From positions 1 to 11,992 of the forward strand of contig JBKPAF010000064.1 of NCBI GenBank assembly GCA_046726275.1: a stretch of DNA of 11,992 nt, read 5' to 3'. The stretch is from DASXTW01 sp046726275. Its GTDB lineage: Bacteria; Actinomycetota; UBA4738. The notes under the pieces are model-generated. The model was not told the DNA's origin and did no database searches. It saw nothing but the letters and a program-made list of their open reading frames with translations. The position numbers and the translations under genes are program-made. Numbering within the stretch: the stretch's first letter is position 1; each line of letters begins with the position of its first letter. Positions 5,568 through 11,992 of the stretch are shown one piece after another.

Positions 5568-6647
5568 ATGCGGCAGCGGGTGCTGGTCACCGGCGGGGCT
5601 GGGTTCATCGGCTCGCACGTGGTCGATGAGCTGGTCGCGGACGGCCACGACGTTCGCGTCATGGACTGCCTGGAACCGCGCGCTCATTCGGCTACGCCCG
5701 ACTACCTCAACTCCCAGGTCGAATACATCTGGGCCCCGCTCCAGGATCGGCTAGCCATTTCCCGCGCGGTGCAAGGCGTCACCGCGATCTCGCATCAGGC
5801 CGCCATGGTCGGGCTGGGCGTGGACTACGGCGACGTCAGCGACTACGTGACCAGCAACGACCTCGGCACCGCCGAATTGCTCCGAGCGCTGCATCAATCC
5901 GGGTTCACCGGCCGCTTCGTGCTGGCCAGCAGCATGGTCGTGTACGGCGAGGGCGCGTATCGCTGCCCCAACCACGGTCCCGTGCGGCCCGGCCCTCGCG
6001 CCGAGGACGACCTGTCCCATGGTCTCTTCGATCCCAGGTGTCCGTCGTGCGGACAACCTCTCCGGCCCGAGCCGGTCACCGAGGAGGCGCCCGCCGATCC
6101 TCGCAACGTGTACGCGGCGACCAAGCTCCATCAAGAGAAGCTATGTGCCCTCTTCGGTAGAGATGCCCGGGTTCCTGTGACCGCCCTGCGCTACCACAAT
6201 GTGTACGGACCCCGGATGCCCATGGACACTCCCTACGCCGGCGTCGCCAGCATCTTCCGCACAGCGTTGGAGCAGGGGCTCGCTCCCCAGGTGTTCGAGG
6301 ACGGGAACCAGCTTCGGGACTTCATCCACGTCAGAGACGTGGCGCACGCGAACGTGATCGCGCTGACCGCGGAGGACCCGGTGGCCGGGACGTTCAACGC
6401 GGCCACAGGGAACGCTCATTCGGTCGGGGAGATGGCCGCTGCCCTGGCGGAGGCTTTTGGCCCCTCGCCCCCGGCGCCCCAAGTCACCGGTCGCTTTCGA
6501 CTGGGAGACGTCCGGCATGTGTTCGCCTCGGCCGAGCTGGCCGCCAGGATCCTTGGTTTCCAGGCGAGAGTCGGGTTCGCCGATGGGATGCGCGAGTTCG
6601 CCAGTGCTGCCCTCCGGACCGCGGTGACCGCGCCGCCTACGGCTTGA
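5568..6647 (+). CDS. NAD-dependent epimerase/dehydratase with zinc-ribbon-like insertion
   Basis: This is an extended short-chain dehydrogenase of 359 residues, the usual length for nucleotide-sugar epimerases and dehydratases. The NAD-binding TGGAGFIGS begins at residue 8. A catalytic Ser lies in ASSMVVYGEG (120-129), and YAATK supplies the Tyr182/Lys186 pair. LRYHNVYGPRMP (207-218) and DGNQLRDFIHVRDVA (245-259) are the substrate-side and C-terminal family motifs. Between the Ser and Tyr motifs lies a loop with C133-P-N-H136 and C158-P-S-C161, which could bind zinc and is not part of the basic fold. The open frame extends far upstream, but the protein clearly starts at the ATG at 5568, right before the Rossmann strand. 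The stop overlaps the stop of the convergent molybdoenzyme gene. The substrate is probably an NDP-sugar; which one cannot be told. Confidence 0.9.
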   Translation: MRQRVLVTGGAGFIGSHVVDELVADGHDVRVMDCLEPRAHSATPDYLNSQVEYIWAPLQDRLAISRAVQGVTAISHQAAMVGLGVDYGDVSDYVTSNDLGTAELLRALHQSGFTGRFVLASSMVVYGEGAYRCPNHGPVRPGPRAEDDLSHGLFDPRCPSCGQPLRPEPVTEEAPADPRNVYAATKLHQEKLCALFGRDARVPVTALRYHNVYGPRMPMDTPYAGVASIFRTALEQGLAPQVFEDGNQLRDFIHVRDVAHANVIALTAEDPVAGTFNAATGNAHSVGEMAAALAEAFGPSPPAPQVTGRFRLGDVRHVFASAELAARILGFQARVGFADGMREFASAALRTAVTAPPTA

Positions 6648-8214
6648 CGACCACCTTCACCTTGTGGAGCCCGGTAGCGCCCGACGGCGCACGGTCCCGC
6701 TCCTCCGAGGTCTGCACGGCGCCCGTCCCGTCGGTGGCTCGCACGGCCAGCATGTACGTTCCCGGCCCGGGTGGGGACCACGTCCCGCTCCACAGCGCCC
6801 AGGCGAACGGGTTCGGCGCGTAGTCGAGGCTCATCTGCTGCCAGGTGCGTTCACCGTCCGCGTTCACCTCGACCTTCGAGACCCCCCGGTCCCCGGCGTA
6901 GGCCACCCCGTTCATCGCGATCGCCGGCTCTTCCGAGAGGCTGATCGGCGGGCCCCCCGCGGGCCGGTCGAAGCGCGAGGTGGTGGTGACCAGCCACGGC
7001 TGCCAGCCCTGGCGCTCGTAATAGCCCTCAACGGGACGGTCCAGGACCTCGATCCGGTCGACCCATTTCACGTTGACTTCGCCGTAGGTGCCGGGCACGA
7101 GGACCCGAGCCGGGTACCCGTGCCGGTGTGGCAGCGGTTGGCCGTTCATCTCGTAGGCGACCATCGAGGAGGGCTCCATCGCCCGGGCGAGGGAAAGCTG
7201 GTGCAGGTATCCGTCGGCGGCGTGCATCAGCACGAAGCGGGCCTCCGTGTGGGGCCGGGCCGCCTCCAGGAGCGCGCCGAGCGGAACGCCCTTCCACTCC
7301 GCATTGCTGATGAGCCCACCACCGACCCCGTTGCTGATGCACTCGAGCGTCTGGATCTGGGACGAGGATGGGAGAGCCGCGAGCTCTTCGAAGCCGTACG
7401 TTTGGGGCCGATCGACCCGCCCGGTCACTTCCAACCTCCACAGGTTTCGGTCGACGACCGGATCGATCAGGTTCTTGGTGACGATGTAGAACCGGTCGTT
7501 GGGTGTGATGGGATCGGTGGTCGGCCCGCGGACGGTGAGGCCGTCGTACCCGTTCGGCCCAACAGTCGCCCGCCGGTACAACAGGTTGACCAGGCCACCC
7601 GAGAGGATGGCGAGACCGAGGCCCAGACCACCGAGCAGCACGGTCCTCCGGCCGACCACGGCCTCAGTCGGCGCCTCCGGTGCTGCATCTCCGGCCGCGT
7701 GCGGTTGCGCGGTGATCGCGCGAAGGGACAACCAGAAGACCCCGCCGTACACGGCGAACGACAGGAGGATGGCGACGACGTTCGTCACCCAGGCCGGTCC
7801 GGGGGGCAGCCCTCGGTAGTTCGAGGACACGACGGGCCACAGGAGGAGGACGGCGGCGATGGCGGCGATGGCGAGCACCGAGGCCAGGGTCCACTCACGA
7901 CTCCGCCGTCGTTCGGCCCGCTCACTCAGAGCGATGGCCGCCGGGATCCCGGCGAGGGTGGCCAGCGCTACCTGGAGCGCGAACCCACCGATCAGGGAGA
8001 CCTCCTTGCCCCTGGTCAGGCCGCCCAGGTTCGCGGCGAGCTGCCCGAACTGACTGACTGAGAGGGTGGGGATGATCCGGTCGCTGGCCAGCTCGACCAA
8101 GAGGGGGACACCCAGGAACAGACGGAGCAGGACCGCGACGAGGACCATGGCCAGCGCGGCGAGGAACCCGGCCACCAGCCCGTTCAGGGTGACGCGAGCT
8201 CGTTCACGGGTCAT
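6637..8214 (-). CDS. Membrane-anchored sulfite-oxidase-type molybdopterin oxidoreductase
   Basis: Of 525 residues, 1-170 form four hydrophobic segments (about 11-33, 75-97, 110-130 and 142-165). A GRRTVLLGG motif (188-196) resembling a twin-arginine signal precedes a fifth helix (about 191-212). The catalytic domain (about 225-400) follows on the outer face. C292 in LECISNGVGGG is the expected molybdenum ligand; GLISNAEWKGVPL and HGYPARVLVPGTYGEVNVKWV are family motifs that contact the cofactor. Residues about 425-523 match the Mo-co dimerisation domain (SKVEVNADGERTWQQ, AWALWSGTW, TYMLAVRATD). There is no haem-binding pattern. The ATG at 8212-8214 has a GGAA 5 nt upstream and lies 12 nt after the DUF2064 stop, so it is the third gene of an operon. 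The physiological substrate is unknown; sulfite, or an oxidised thioether as in MsrP, are only analogies. Confidence 0.92.
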   Translation of the reverse strand: MTRERARVTLNGLVAGFLAALAMVLVAVLLRLFLGVPLLVELASDRIIPTLSVSQFGQLAANLGGLTRGKEVSLIGGFALQVALATLAGIPAAIALSERAERRRSREWTLASVLAIAAIAAVLLLWPVVSSNYRGLPPGPAWVTNVVAILLSFAVYGGVFWLSLRAITAQPHAAGDAAPEAPTEAVVGRRTVLLGGLGLGLAILSGGLVNLLYRRATVGPNGYDGLTVRGPTTDPITPNDRFYIVTKNLIDPVVDRNLWRLEVTGRVDRPQTYGFEELAALPSSSQIQTLECISNGVGGGLISNAEWKGVPLGALLEAARPHTEARFVLMHAADGYLHQLSLARAMEPSSMVAYEMNGQPLPHRHGYPARVLVPGTYGEVNVKWVDRIEVLDRPVEGYYERQGWQPWLVTTTSRFDRPAGGPPISLSEEPAIAMNGVAYAGDRGVSKVEVNADGERTWQQMSLDYAPNPFAWALWSGTWSPPGPGTYMLAVRATDGTGAVQTSEERDRAPSGATGLHKVKVVVKP

Positions 8215-8226
8215 CGCCGTTCCAGG

Positions 8227-8892
8227 TTATGTGGGTGCGAGCCGTCCCAGCAGGGCCTGGTCCAGCGCTCGGGCGAAATGGGTGGCGGGCGCGAGAGCGG
8301 CCACGGCCTCCGCATCCTCGAATCGATCAACGTCCCGGAGCAGGGGCAAGTCGGCACACCGCAGGCCGAGCCTGTCGAGCCGGTCTCGCTGGGCCATGCC
8401 CGTGATGGCCGAGCTCATGGGCACGCCGAGAAAGACCCGAGGATCGGCTCGGCGCAGCCCGATGATCCACCACCCGCCGTCCTCCGCCAGGCCGAGGACC
8501 GCATCGGTGCCGGGCGTCAGGAGCCGGCGCATCGCCTCGTCAAGAAGCGCCGGCGTGATCTGCGGCGTGTCCATGCCCACCAGCAAGGCCGGATCGCGAG
8601 CTTCCTCGAAGGCGTGCGCCAGTCGCTGATCGAATCGGCGGCCGCGCTGCACCACCACTCGGAAGCCCGGAGCGAGCCAGGCCCCGGGCTCCCCGGCGAG
8701 GACCAGGGTGCGACGGCAGGCCCAGCTGCCCGCGACTGCCTCGAGGGTGTCGATCAGCGCCGCCTCGGCGAGGAGGGCGGCCTGTTCCAACGAGAGCGGC
8801 GGGCACAGCCGGGTCTTGGCCTGGCCCGGGGCCGGCGCCTTGGCCAACACCAGGATCTCGCACGGGAGCGGGCCGCCCGTGCGTTGCGTCAC
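8227..8892 (-). CDS. DUF2064 / TIGR04282-type transferase
   Basis: The 221-residue protein has a GT-A, nucleotidyltransferase-like fold. LVLAKAPAPGQAKTRL (14-29) is the nucleotide-binding signature, LVGMDTPQIT (104-113) carries the metal-binding Asp, and LAEDGGWWIIGL (135-146) is the substrate-side motif. TIGR04282 members (rSAM/selenodomain-associated transferase 1, including one implicated in arsenosugar synthesis) are usually of this length. The open frame continues upstream as shadow of the previous gene. The true start is the GTG at 8890-8892, because it overlaps the TGA of the glycosyltransferase gene (GTGA, 4 bp) and precedes the first motif by about a dozen residues. That overlap points to coupled translation. 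The acceptor is unknown, and no arsenic genes are nearby. Confidence 0.87.
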   Translation of the reverse strand: MTQRTGGPLPCEILVLAKAPAPGQAKTRLCPPLSLEQAALLAEAALIDTLEAVAGSWACRRTLVLAGEPGAWLAPGFRVVVQRGRRFDQRLAHAFEEARDPALLVGMDTPQITPALLDEAMRRLLTPGTDAVLGLAEDGGWWIIGLRRADPRVFLGVPMSSAITGMAQRDRLDRLGLRCADLPLLRDVDRFEDAEAVAALAPATHFARALDQALLGRLAPT

Positions 8893-9548
8893 GGCCGCAG
8901 CTCCGCTCGACGGAGGGCGGCCGACATGTCCATGACCGCGTGCACTGTTCCCCGCACCGTCCCGGTGACCTTCGACCGGCCCGACCGGGCCAGATACTCG
9001 ACGGGGATCTCCTGGATCCTCCACCCCGCGGCGATCGCCTTGAGCACCATCTCGAGGGGCCACCCGGACCGCCGATCTCGGATTCCCAGGCCGAGGAGCC
9101 CGTCTCGCCGGGCCGCCCGCATGGGGCCGAGGTCGGTCAGTCGAAGGTGCACCGCGCGGCTCACCCGCGCGACCAGCAATCGGTTCGCCACCCTGGCATG
9201 AATGGGCCACACGCCTGGTTGTGCCCGGCGACACCCCAGGACCAGATCGGCCCTGCCCCCCGCCACCGGCCCCGCCACCAGCGGGAGCTGCGAGGGGTCG
9301 AGCGAGCCGTCGCAGTCCATGAGGCACACGACGTCCGAGGTCGAGGCGCAGAGCCCCGCGAAACACGCCGAACCGAAGCCTTCGCGGGGTTCGTGGACGA
9401 CCCGCGCCCCCAGGCTTGCGGCCAGCTCGGCGGATCCGTCCGAGGAACCGTTGTCGACCACGATCGGGTCGAATCCGGCCGGCATACGCCCGAGGACCCA
9501 GGGGATGGCAAGTGCTTCGTCGAGGACGGGAAGGATCACGTCCGTCAC
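8889..9548 (-). CDS. Family 2 glycosyltransferase, DPM1-like
   Basis: This is a 219-residue GT-A enzyme. It has VILPVLDEA at the N-terminus, the nucleotide-binding IVVDNGSSDGSAELA (29-43), GFGSACFAG (58-65), LMDCDGSLDP with the D78/D80 metal-binding pair, and GRSKVTGTVRG (190-200) at the C-terminal end. These are hallmarks of polyprenyl-phosphate sugar transferases such as dolichol-phosphate mannosyltransferase. The size fits single-domain members without membrane helices. It would act at the inner face of the membrane, charging a lipid carrier with a sugar. It is the first gene of the operon with DUF2064 and the molybdoenzyme. The start is a GTG at 9546-9548 with no Shine-Dalgarno sequence and a -10-like TAAGTT 6 nt upstream. 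The donor sugar is not determinable. Confidence 0.9.
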   Translation of the reverse strand: MTDVILPVLDEALAIPWVLGRMPAGFDPIVVDNGSSDGSAELAASLGARVVHEPREGFGSACFAGLCASTSDVVCLMDCDGSLDPSQLPLVAGPVAGGRADLVLGCRRAQPGVWPIHARVANRLLVARVSRAVHLRLTDLGPMRAARRDGLLGLGIRDRRSGWPLEMVLKAIAAGWRIQEIPVEYLARSGRSKVTGTVRGTVHAVMDMSAALRRAELRP

Positions 9549-9554
9549 GCTTGG

Positions 9555-9560
9555 AACTTA
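9555..9560 (-). promoter_or_regulatory. -10 element for a leaderless glycosyltransferase operon
   Basis: On the minus strand TAAGTT (TANNNT pattern) ends 6 nt before the GTG at 9548. The first transcribed base would be at or next to the start codon. It would drive the three-gene operon down to 6637. Confidence 0.5.
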
Positions 9561-9646
9561 CCGGCGATGCGCGGCCGCCACCCCTCTTATTGCTTACGAT
9601 CCTGAGAATTCTCGAGCGGTCGCGTTCGGTGCCGCACCCTCGTTCC

Positions 9647-9652
9647 TATGAT
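9647..9652 (+). promoter_or_regulatory. -10 element for a leaderless membrane-protein transcript
   Basis: TATGAT matches TATAAT at five of six positions and ends 6 nt before the GTG at 9659. A weak TTCGGT at 9625-9630 could be the -35 (16 nt spacer). Together with the oppositely oriented TAAGTT at 9555-9560 it makes a compact divergent promoter region of about 110 bases. Confidence 0.55.
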
Positions 9653-9658
9653 CCCGGG

Positions 9659-10972
9659 GTGGTCGAGCGCAGCCGTTCGTACCTGCTCACCGCCGCCGCG
9701 CTCACCGCCTGGGCCGGCCTCCTCGTTCTCACGCACTTCCTGGGGCTTTCGATCGTTCATCGCAAGCCTCGAACCGGCATCTTCGTCCCTCCGCTGGTCG
9801 CGCGGTTCGATCCGCGCTTCCCGGTGCGGGTCCTGATCCCCATCGCACTGGCCGCACTGATCCTCCTGCTGATCCCTCGGCTCTCGTCGCGCCTCGGCTG
9901 GCGATGGGTGCTGCTGGTGTCGTTCCTCGCGGCCGCCGCGTGGGCGGTCTCCCTGGCCCTCGTGGACGGCGGAAGCGAGCTGACCCGGCCGGTCCGGGAC
10001 ACCGTCGACTACCTGCACGACGTCCCGCTCGTGGGCAGCCCCGGCGTGTTCGTTTCGCACTTCGTCGAACGGATCGGCCGCTACCAGCAGCACGTCCGGG
10101 CCCATCCGCCGGGGATGGTCCTGCTGCTGTGGACGATGGATCGCGTCGGCCTGGGCGGTCCCGGGTGGGCGGCGTTCCTGGAGATCGCCGGCGGCGCCGC
10201 GATGGTTCCGGCCGCGCTGATCTCCCTGAAGGAGTTGGCCGGCGAGCCTCGGGCTCTCGCCGCCGCGCCCTTCGTCGCCCTCGCCCCCACGGCCGTGTGG
10301 ATCGCCACCTCCGGCGACGCCTTCTTCGCCGGCGCGAGCACGTGGGCGTTGACGCTCATGGTCCTGTCGATCCGCCGGTCGGGTCTCCGATCCGACCTGC
10401 TGGCGCTCGGGGGTGGGTTGCTGTTCGGGGGGGCGCTGATGCTCTCCTATGGGTTGGCCGTCCTCGCCGTGGTTCCGCTGATCGTGGCCATCGATCGACG
10501 CCGGGTCCGCCCGCTCCTCGTCGCGGCCGCCGGCGCCGTTGTCGTTCCCCTCGCCTTCGCTCCGGCCGGGTTCTGGTGGCTAGCCGGCCTTCGCGCGACG
10601 CTGGCGCAGTACCGAGCGAGCGTGGCGAGGTTCCGCCCCCAGAGCTACTTCTGGCTGGGCAACCTGGGCGCTTTCGCCGTCGCCCTGGGGCCGGCCACGG
10701 CGGTCGCGCTGGCCCGGCTGCGGGATCGAGCAACCTGGCTCCTTGTTGCGGGGGGACTGATCGCGGTGGCCATCGCCGACGCCTCCGGACTCTCCAAGGC
10801 GGAGGTCGAGCGCATCTGGCTGCCGTTTGCCCCCTGGATCCTCGTCGCCGGGTGGGTGCTCGCCGATCCCCGACTCCCGAGACCGTTCTCGCCGATCGCT
10901 TCCAGGGTCTGGCTGGCGAGCGCTCTGGGGACGGGCCTGGCCGTCCAGCTCCTGCTTCGCACGGCGTGGTGA
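9659..10972 (+). CDS. Polytopic membrane protein, possible GT-C glycosyltransferase
   Basis: The 437-residue protein has about ten to twelve hydrophobic segments (for example 10-32, 57-75, 82-102, 172-190, 200-217, 245-279, 286-309, 333-353, 358-374, 388-402 and 416-433). Between about 103 and 152 lies a polar region with DTVDYLHDVPLVGSPG and ending RYQQHVRAHPPG. An Asp/His-containing first external loop and an HPPG motif are features I associate with GT-C lipid-linked-sugar transferases. SKAEVERIWLPFAPW (379-393) appears to be a second conserved patch. The open frame extends upstream to 9416, but that part is shadow of the opposite gene. The GTG at 9659 fits the -10 spacing; an in-frame GTG at 9629 is an alternative. 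It is divergent from the glycosyltransferase operon. The family is unassigned, and a transport role is also possible. Confidence 0.75.
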   Translation: MVERSRSYLLTAAALTAWAGLLVLTHFLGLSIVHRKPRTGIFVPPLVARFDPRFPVRVLIPIALAALILLLIPRLSSRLGWRWVLLVSFLAAAAWAVSLALVDGGSELTRPVRDTVDYLHDVPLVGSPGVFVSHFVERIGRYQQHVRAHPPGMVLLLWTMDRVGLGGPGWAAFLEIAGGAAMVPAALISLKELAGEPRALAAAPFVALAPTAVWIATSGDAFFAGASTWALTLMVLSIRRSGLRSDLLALGGGLLFGGALMLSYGLAVLAVVPLIVAIDRRRVRPLLVAAAGAVVVPLAFAPAGFWWLAGLRATLAQYRASVARFRPQSYFWLGNLGAFAVALGPATAVALARLRDRATWLLVAGGLIAVAIADASGLSKAEVERIWLPFAPWILVAGWVLADPRLPRPFSPIASRVWLASALGTGLAVQLLLRTAW

Positions 10973-11032
10973 TGCTCTCTTCGCGCGGCCTGATGATGCT
11001 CCCCTCCGGCGGCAGGCGCCCCCTCCTTTTGT

Positions 11033-11036
11033 GGAG
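11033..11036 (+). promoter_or_regulatory. Ribosome binding site of the ABC ATPase
   Basis: GGAG lies 9 nt before the ATG at 11046. A second ATG follows directly at 11049, and the upstream one has the better spacing. Confidence 0.5.
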
Positions 11037-11045
11037 TCATTCGGC

Positions 11046-11744
11046 ATGATGGGCGGCGTGGCGGAAGGCGGCGTGGAGGTCAGGGTGAGCGGGCTTCGGC
11101 ATTCCTACCCTTCGCCGACGGGGCCGCTCCCCGTCCTGGAGGACGTCACGTTCGAAGCGGACGCGGGAGACTACTGCGCGCTCACGGGCCCGTCCGGCTC
11201 CGGCAAGAGCACGCTCTTGGGACTCCTGGGCGGGCTCGACGTGATCCAGGGTGGAGACGTCCGGGTGGGCCGTGTCGACGTGGCGGGGCTCGCCGGAGAC
11301 GACCTGGCCGGGTATCGGCGCGAAACGGTGGGGTTCGTCTTCCAGCACTTCGGCCTCCTCGAGTCCCTCACTGCGGCGGAGAACGTGGAGCTCGCGTGCA
11401 CGCTGGCGGGCCACGCCGCCGACCGGCGACGGGCCCGGTCGGCGGAGCTCCTGGCTGCGGTCGGCCTAAAGGACCGGGCCCGGCATCGGCCGGGGCAGCT
11501 CTCGGGAGGGGAACGCCAGCGAGTCGCCATGGCCCGGGCACTGGCCAACCACCCACGGCTCCTCCTCGCCGACGAACCCACCGGGAACCTCGACGAGGCG
11601 TCGGCGGCCGGCGTGATCGAGCTCCTCGAGACGCTCCGGGAACAGACTGGCTGCACGCTGATCGTGGTGACGCACAACCGCAAGCTGTCGGACCGGGCGT
11701 CGCGTCGATTCCTCATTCGCGGCCGAAGGGTGATCCCGGAGTGA
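11046..11744 (+). CDS. ABC transporter ATP-binding protein, LolD/MacB/FtsE type
   Basis: The 232-residue ATPase has all expected motifs: Walker A GPSGSGKST (48-56), Q-loop FVFQHFGLL with Q100, signature LSGGERQRVAMARAL (152-166), Walker B LLLADEPTGNLDE (172-184) with E177, and the H-loop VVTHN with H210. The DEPTGNLD wording and short length fit the MacB/LolD/FtsE group, which powers extracytoplasmic or mechanotransmitting exporters without moving substrate through the membrane. The frame is open upstream to 10827, but that part overlaps the previous gene in another frame. The ATG at 11046 has GGAG upstream. Its stop overlaps the GTG of the permease gene by 4 bp, so the two are probably coupled. 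Substrate is unknown. Confidence 0.93.
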   Translation: MMGGVAEGGVEVRVSGLRHSYPSPTGPLPVLEDVTFEADAGDYCALTGPSGSGKSTLLGLLGGLDVIQGGDVRVGRVDVAGLAGDDLAGYRRETVGFVFQHFGLLESLTAAENVELACTLAGHAADRRRARSAELLAAVGLKDRARHRPGQLSGGERQRVAMARALANHPRLLLADEPTGNLDEASAAGVIELLETLREQTGCTLIVVTHNRKLSDRASRRFLIRGRRVIPE

Positions 11745-11950
11745 GGCTTCGGGACGCATTCGCCCTCGCTCTTCGAGACGTGGGCCGGCGTCTGGGTCGG
11801 GCCCTTCTGACGATCCTGTCGGTCGTCCTTGCGGCGACGCTGCTGACCGCGCTCCTCGTCATCGCCACCACGGCCAAGGCCCGGGTCATCGGACAGCTGA
11901 CGAAGGGTGGTCCGCTGGCCACGGTGAGGGTGGAGGGCTCGGGGCTGGAC
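11741..11950 (+). CDS. FtsX-like ABC permease, N-terminal fragment
   Basis: The GTG at 11741-11743 overlaps the ATPase stop (GTGA). The 70 genomic codons begin VRLRDAFALALRDVGRRLGR, a cytosolic amphipathic start, and continue into one transmembrane helix (about 21-43, ALLTILSVVLAATLLTALLV). The extracytoplasmic part then starts (GQLTKGGPLATVRVEGSG). This is the usual N-terminus of MacB/FtsX-family permeases, of which roughly 300 or more residues must be missing. The gene is cut by adapter at 11951; residues LSLIHI that would follow are artefactual. Confidence 0.85.
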
Positions 11951-11992
11951 CTGTCTCTTATACACATCTGACGCTGCCGACGACCGCGTATA
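11951..11992 (+). other. Untrimmed Nextera adapter, reverse complement, plus index bases
   Basis: 11951-11969 is the reverse complement of the Tn5 mosaic end (CTGTCTCTTATACACATCT). 11970-11983 (GACGCTGCCGACGA) is the reverse complement of the read-1 adapter tail. The last nine bases (CCGCGTATA) are where a sample index would begin. The genomic sequence ends at 11950. Confidence 0.98.

Noticed and set aside
6664..8061. 465-residue plus-strand open frame
   Set aside because: It is antisense to the molybdoenzyme gene, whose frame carries all conserved motifs; the Arg/Pro/Gly-rich product is typical of high-GC shadow frames.
8893..9366. N-terminal 158-residue extension of the DUF2064 gene
   Set aside because: It overlaps the glycosyltransferase in another frame and has shadow composition; the GTG at 8892 with its GTGA overlap is the natural start.
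9904..11049. 381-residue plus-strand open frame
   Set aside because: It is a shadow of the polytopic membrane protein, made almost entirely of Arg, Gly, Ala and Pro.
11171..11965. Minus-strand frames starting MYKRQ or MCIRDR
   Set aside because: Their first residues are translated adapter and the rest is antisense to the ABC transporter genes.
1..11992. CRISPR arrays, tRNA/rRNA genes, riboswitches
   Set aside because: No regularly spaced repeats, tRNA-like cloverleaf with the GGTTCGA-type arm, rRNA signature or recognisable riboswitch core was found by eye.

Overview
The window looks like a complete contig from a high-GC, actinobacterial-type soil or environmental metagenome. The evidence is GC-rich third positions over most of its length, GTG starts, GTGA start/stop overlaps, several promoters placed so that transcripts would be leaderless, and a gene set (TIR, NERD, DUF6338-like, class III cyclase, DUF2064 transferase, membrane molybdoenzyme) typical of Actinomycetota. 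A related high-GC phylum cannot be excluded. Both ends are untrimmed Illumina/Nextera Tn5 adapter (1-24 and 11951-11992), so the first and last genes are cut by the library or assembly and not by biology. No tRNA, rRNA, CRISPR array or insertion sequence was found.

Region 1 (25-2100) looks like an accessory patch with visibly lower GC. It holds a truncated tandem-TIR protein on the minus strand, a decapitated and frameshifted DUF6338-like gene, a 45-codon Lys/Pro/Gly-rich gene, and a membrane-anchored NERD nuclease-like gene whose anchor and domain lie in different frames. Region 2 (2236-3550) has a class III nucleotide cyclase homologue with an N-terminal four-cysteine module and an Arg-to-His change at a catalytic position. 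It is followed by about 530 bases without an intact gene. Those bases carry a possible relic of a sulfite-oxidase-family gene and a very strong hairpin that probably terminates the next gene. Region 3 (3551-5308) is a secreted Asp-box beta-propeller protein with a classical promoter and an AGGAGG ribosome binding site.

Region 4 (5568-10972) is the most coherent block. A minus-strand operon encodes a DPM1-like family 2 glycosyltransferase, a DUF2064/TIGR04282 transferase joined to it by a 4-bp GTGA overlap, and 12 nt later a membrane-anchored sulfite-oxidase-type molybdoenzyme. A NAD-dependent epimerase with a zinc-ribbon-like insertion runs tail to tail into the molybdoenzyme gene, with the two stops overlapping by 11 bp. 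A polytopic membrane protein with an HPPG motif, perhaps a GT-C type glycosyltransferase, is divergent from the operon. Together they suggest sugar-nucleotide modification, transfer to a lipid carrier, transfer across the membrane and a molybdenum-dependent redox step at the cell surface. No such pathway is established by the sequence; this is inference.

Region 5 (11046-11950) begins an ABC transporter operon of the LolD/MacB/FtsE type: an ATPase and the first 70 codons of its FtsX-like permease, again coupled by a GTGA overlap and cut by the adapter.
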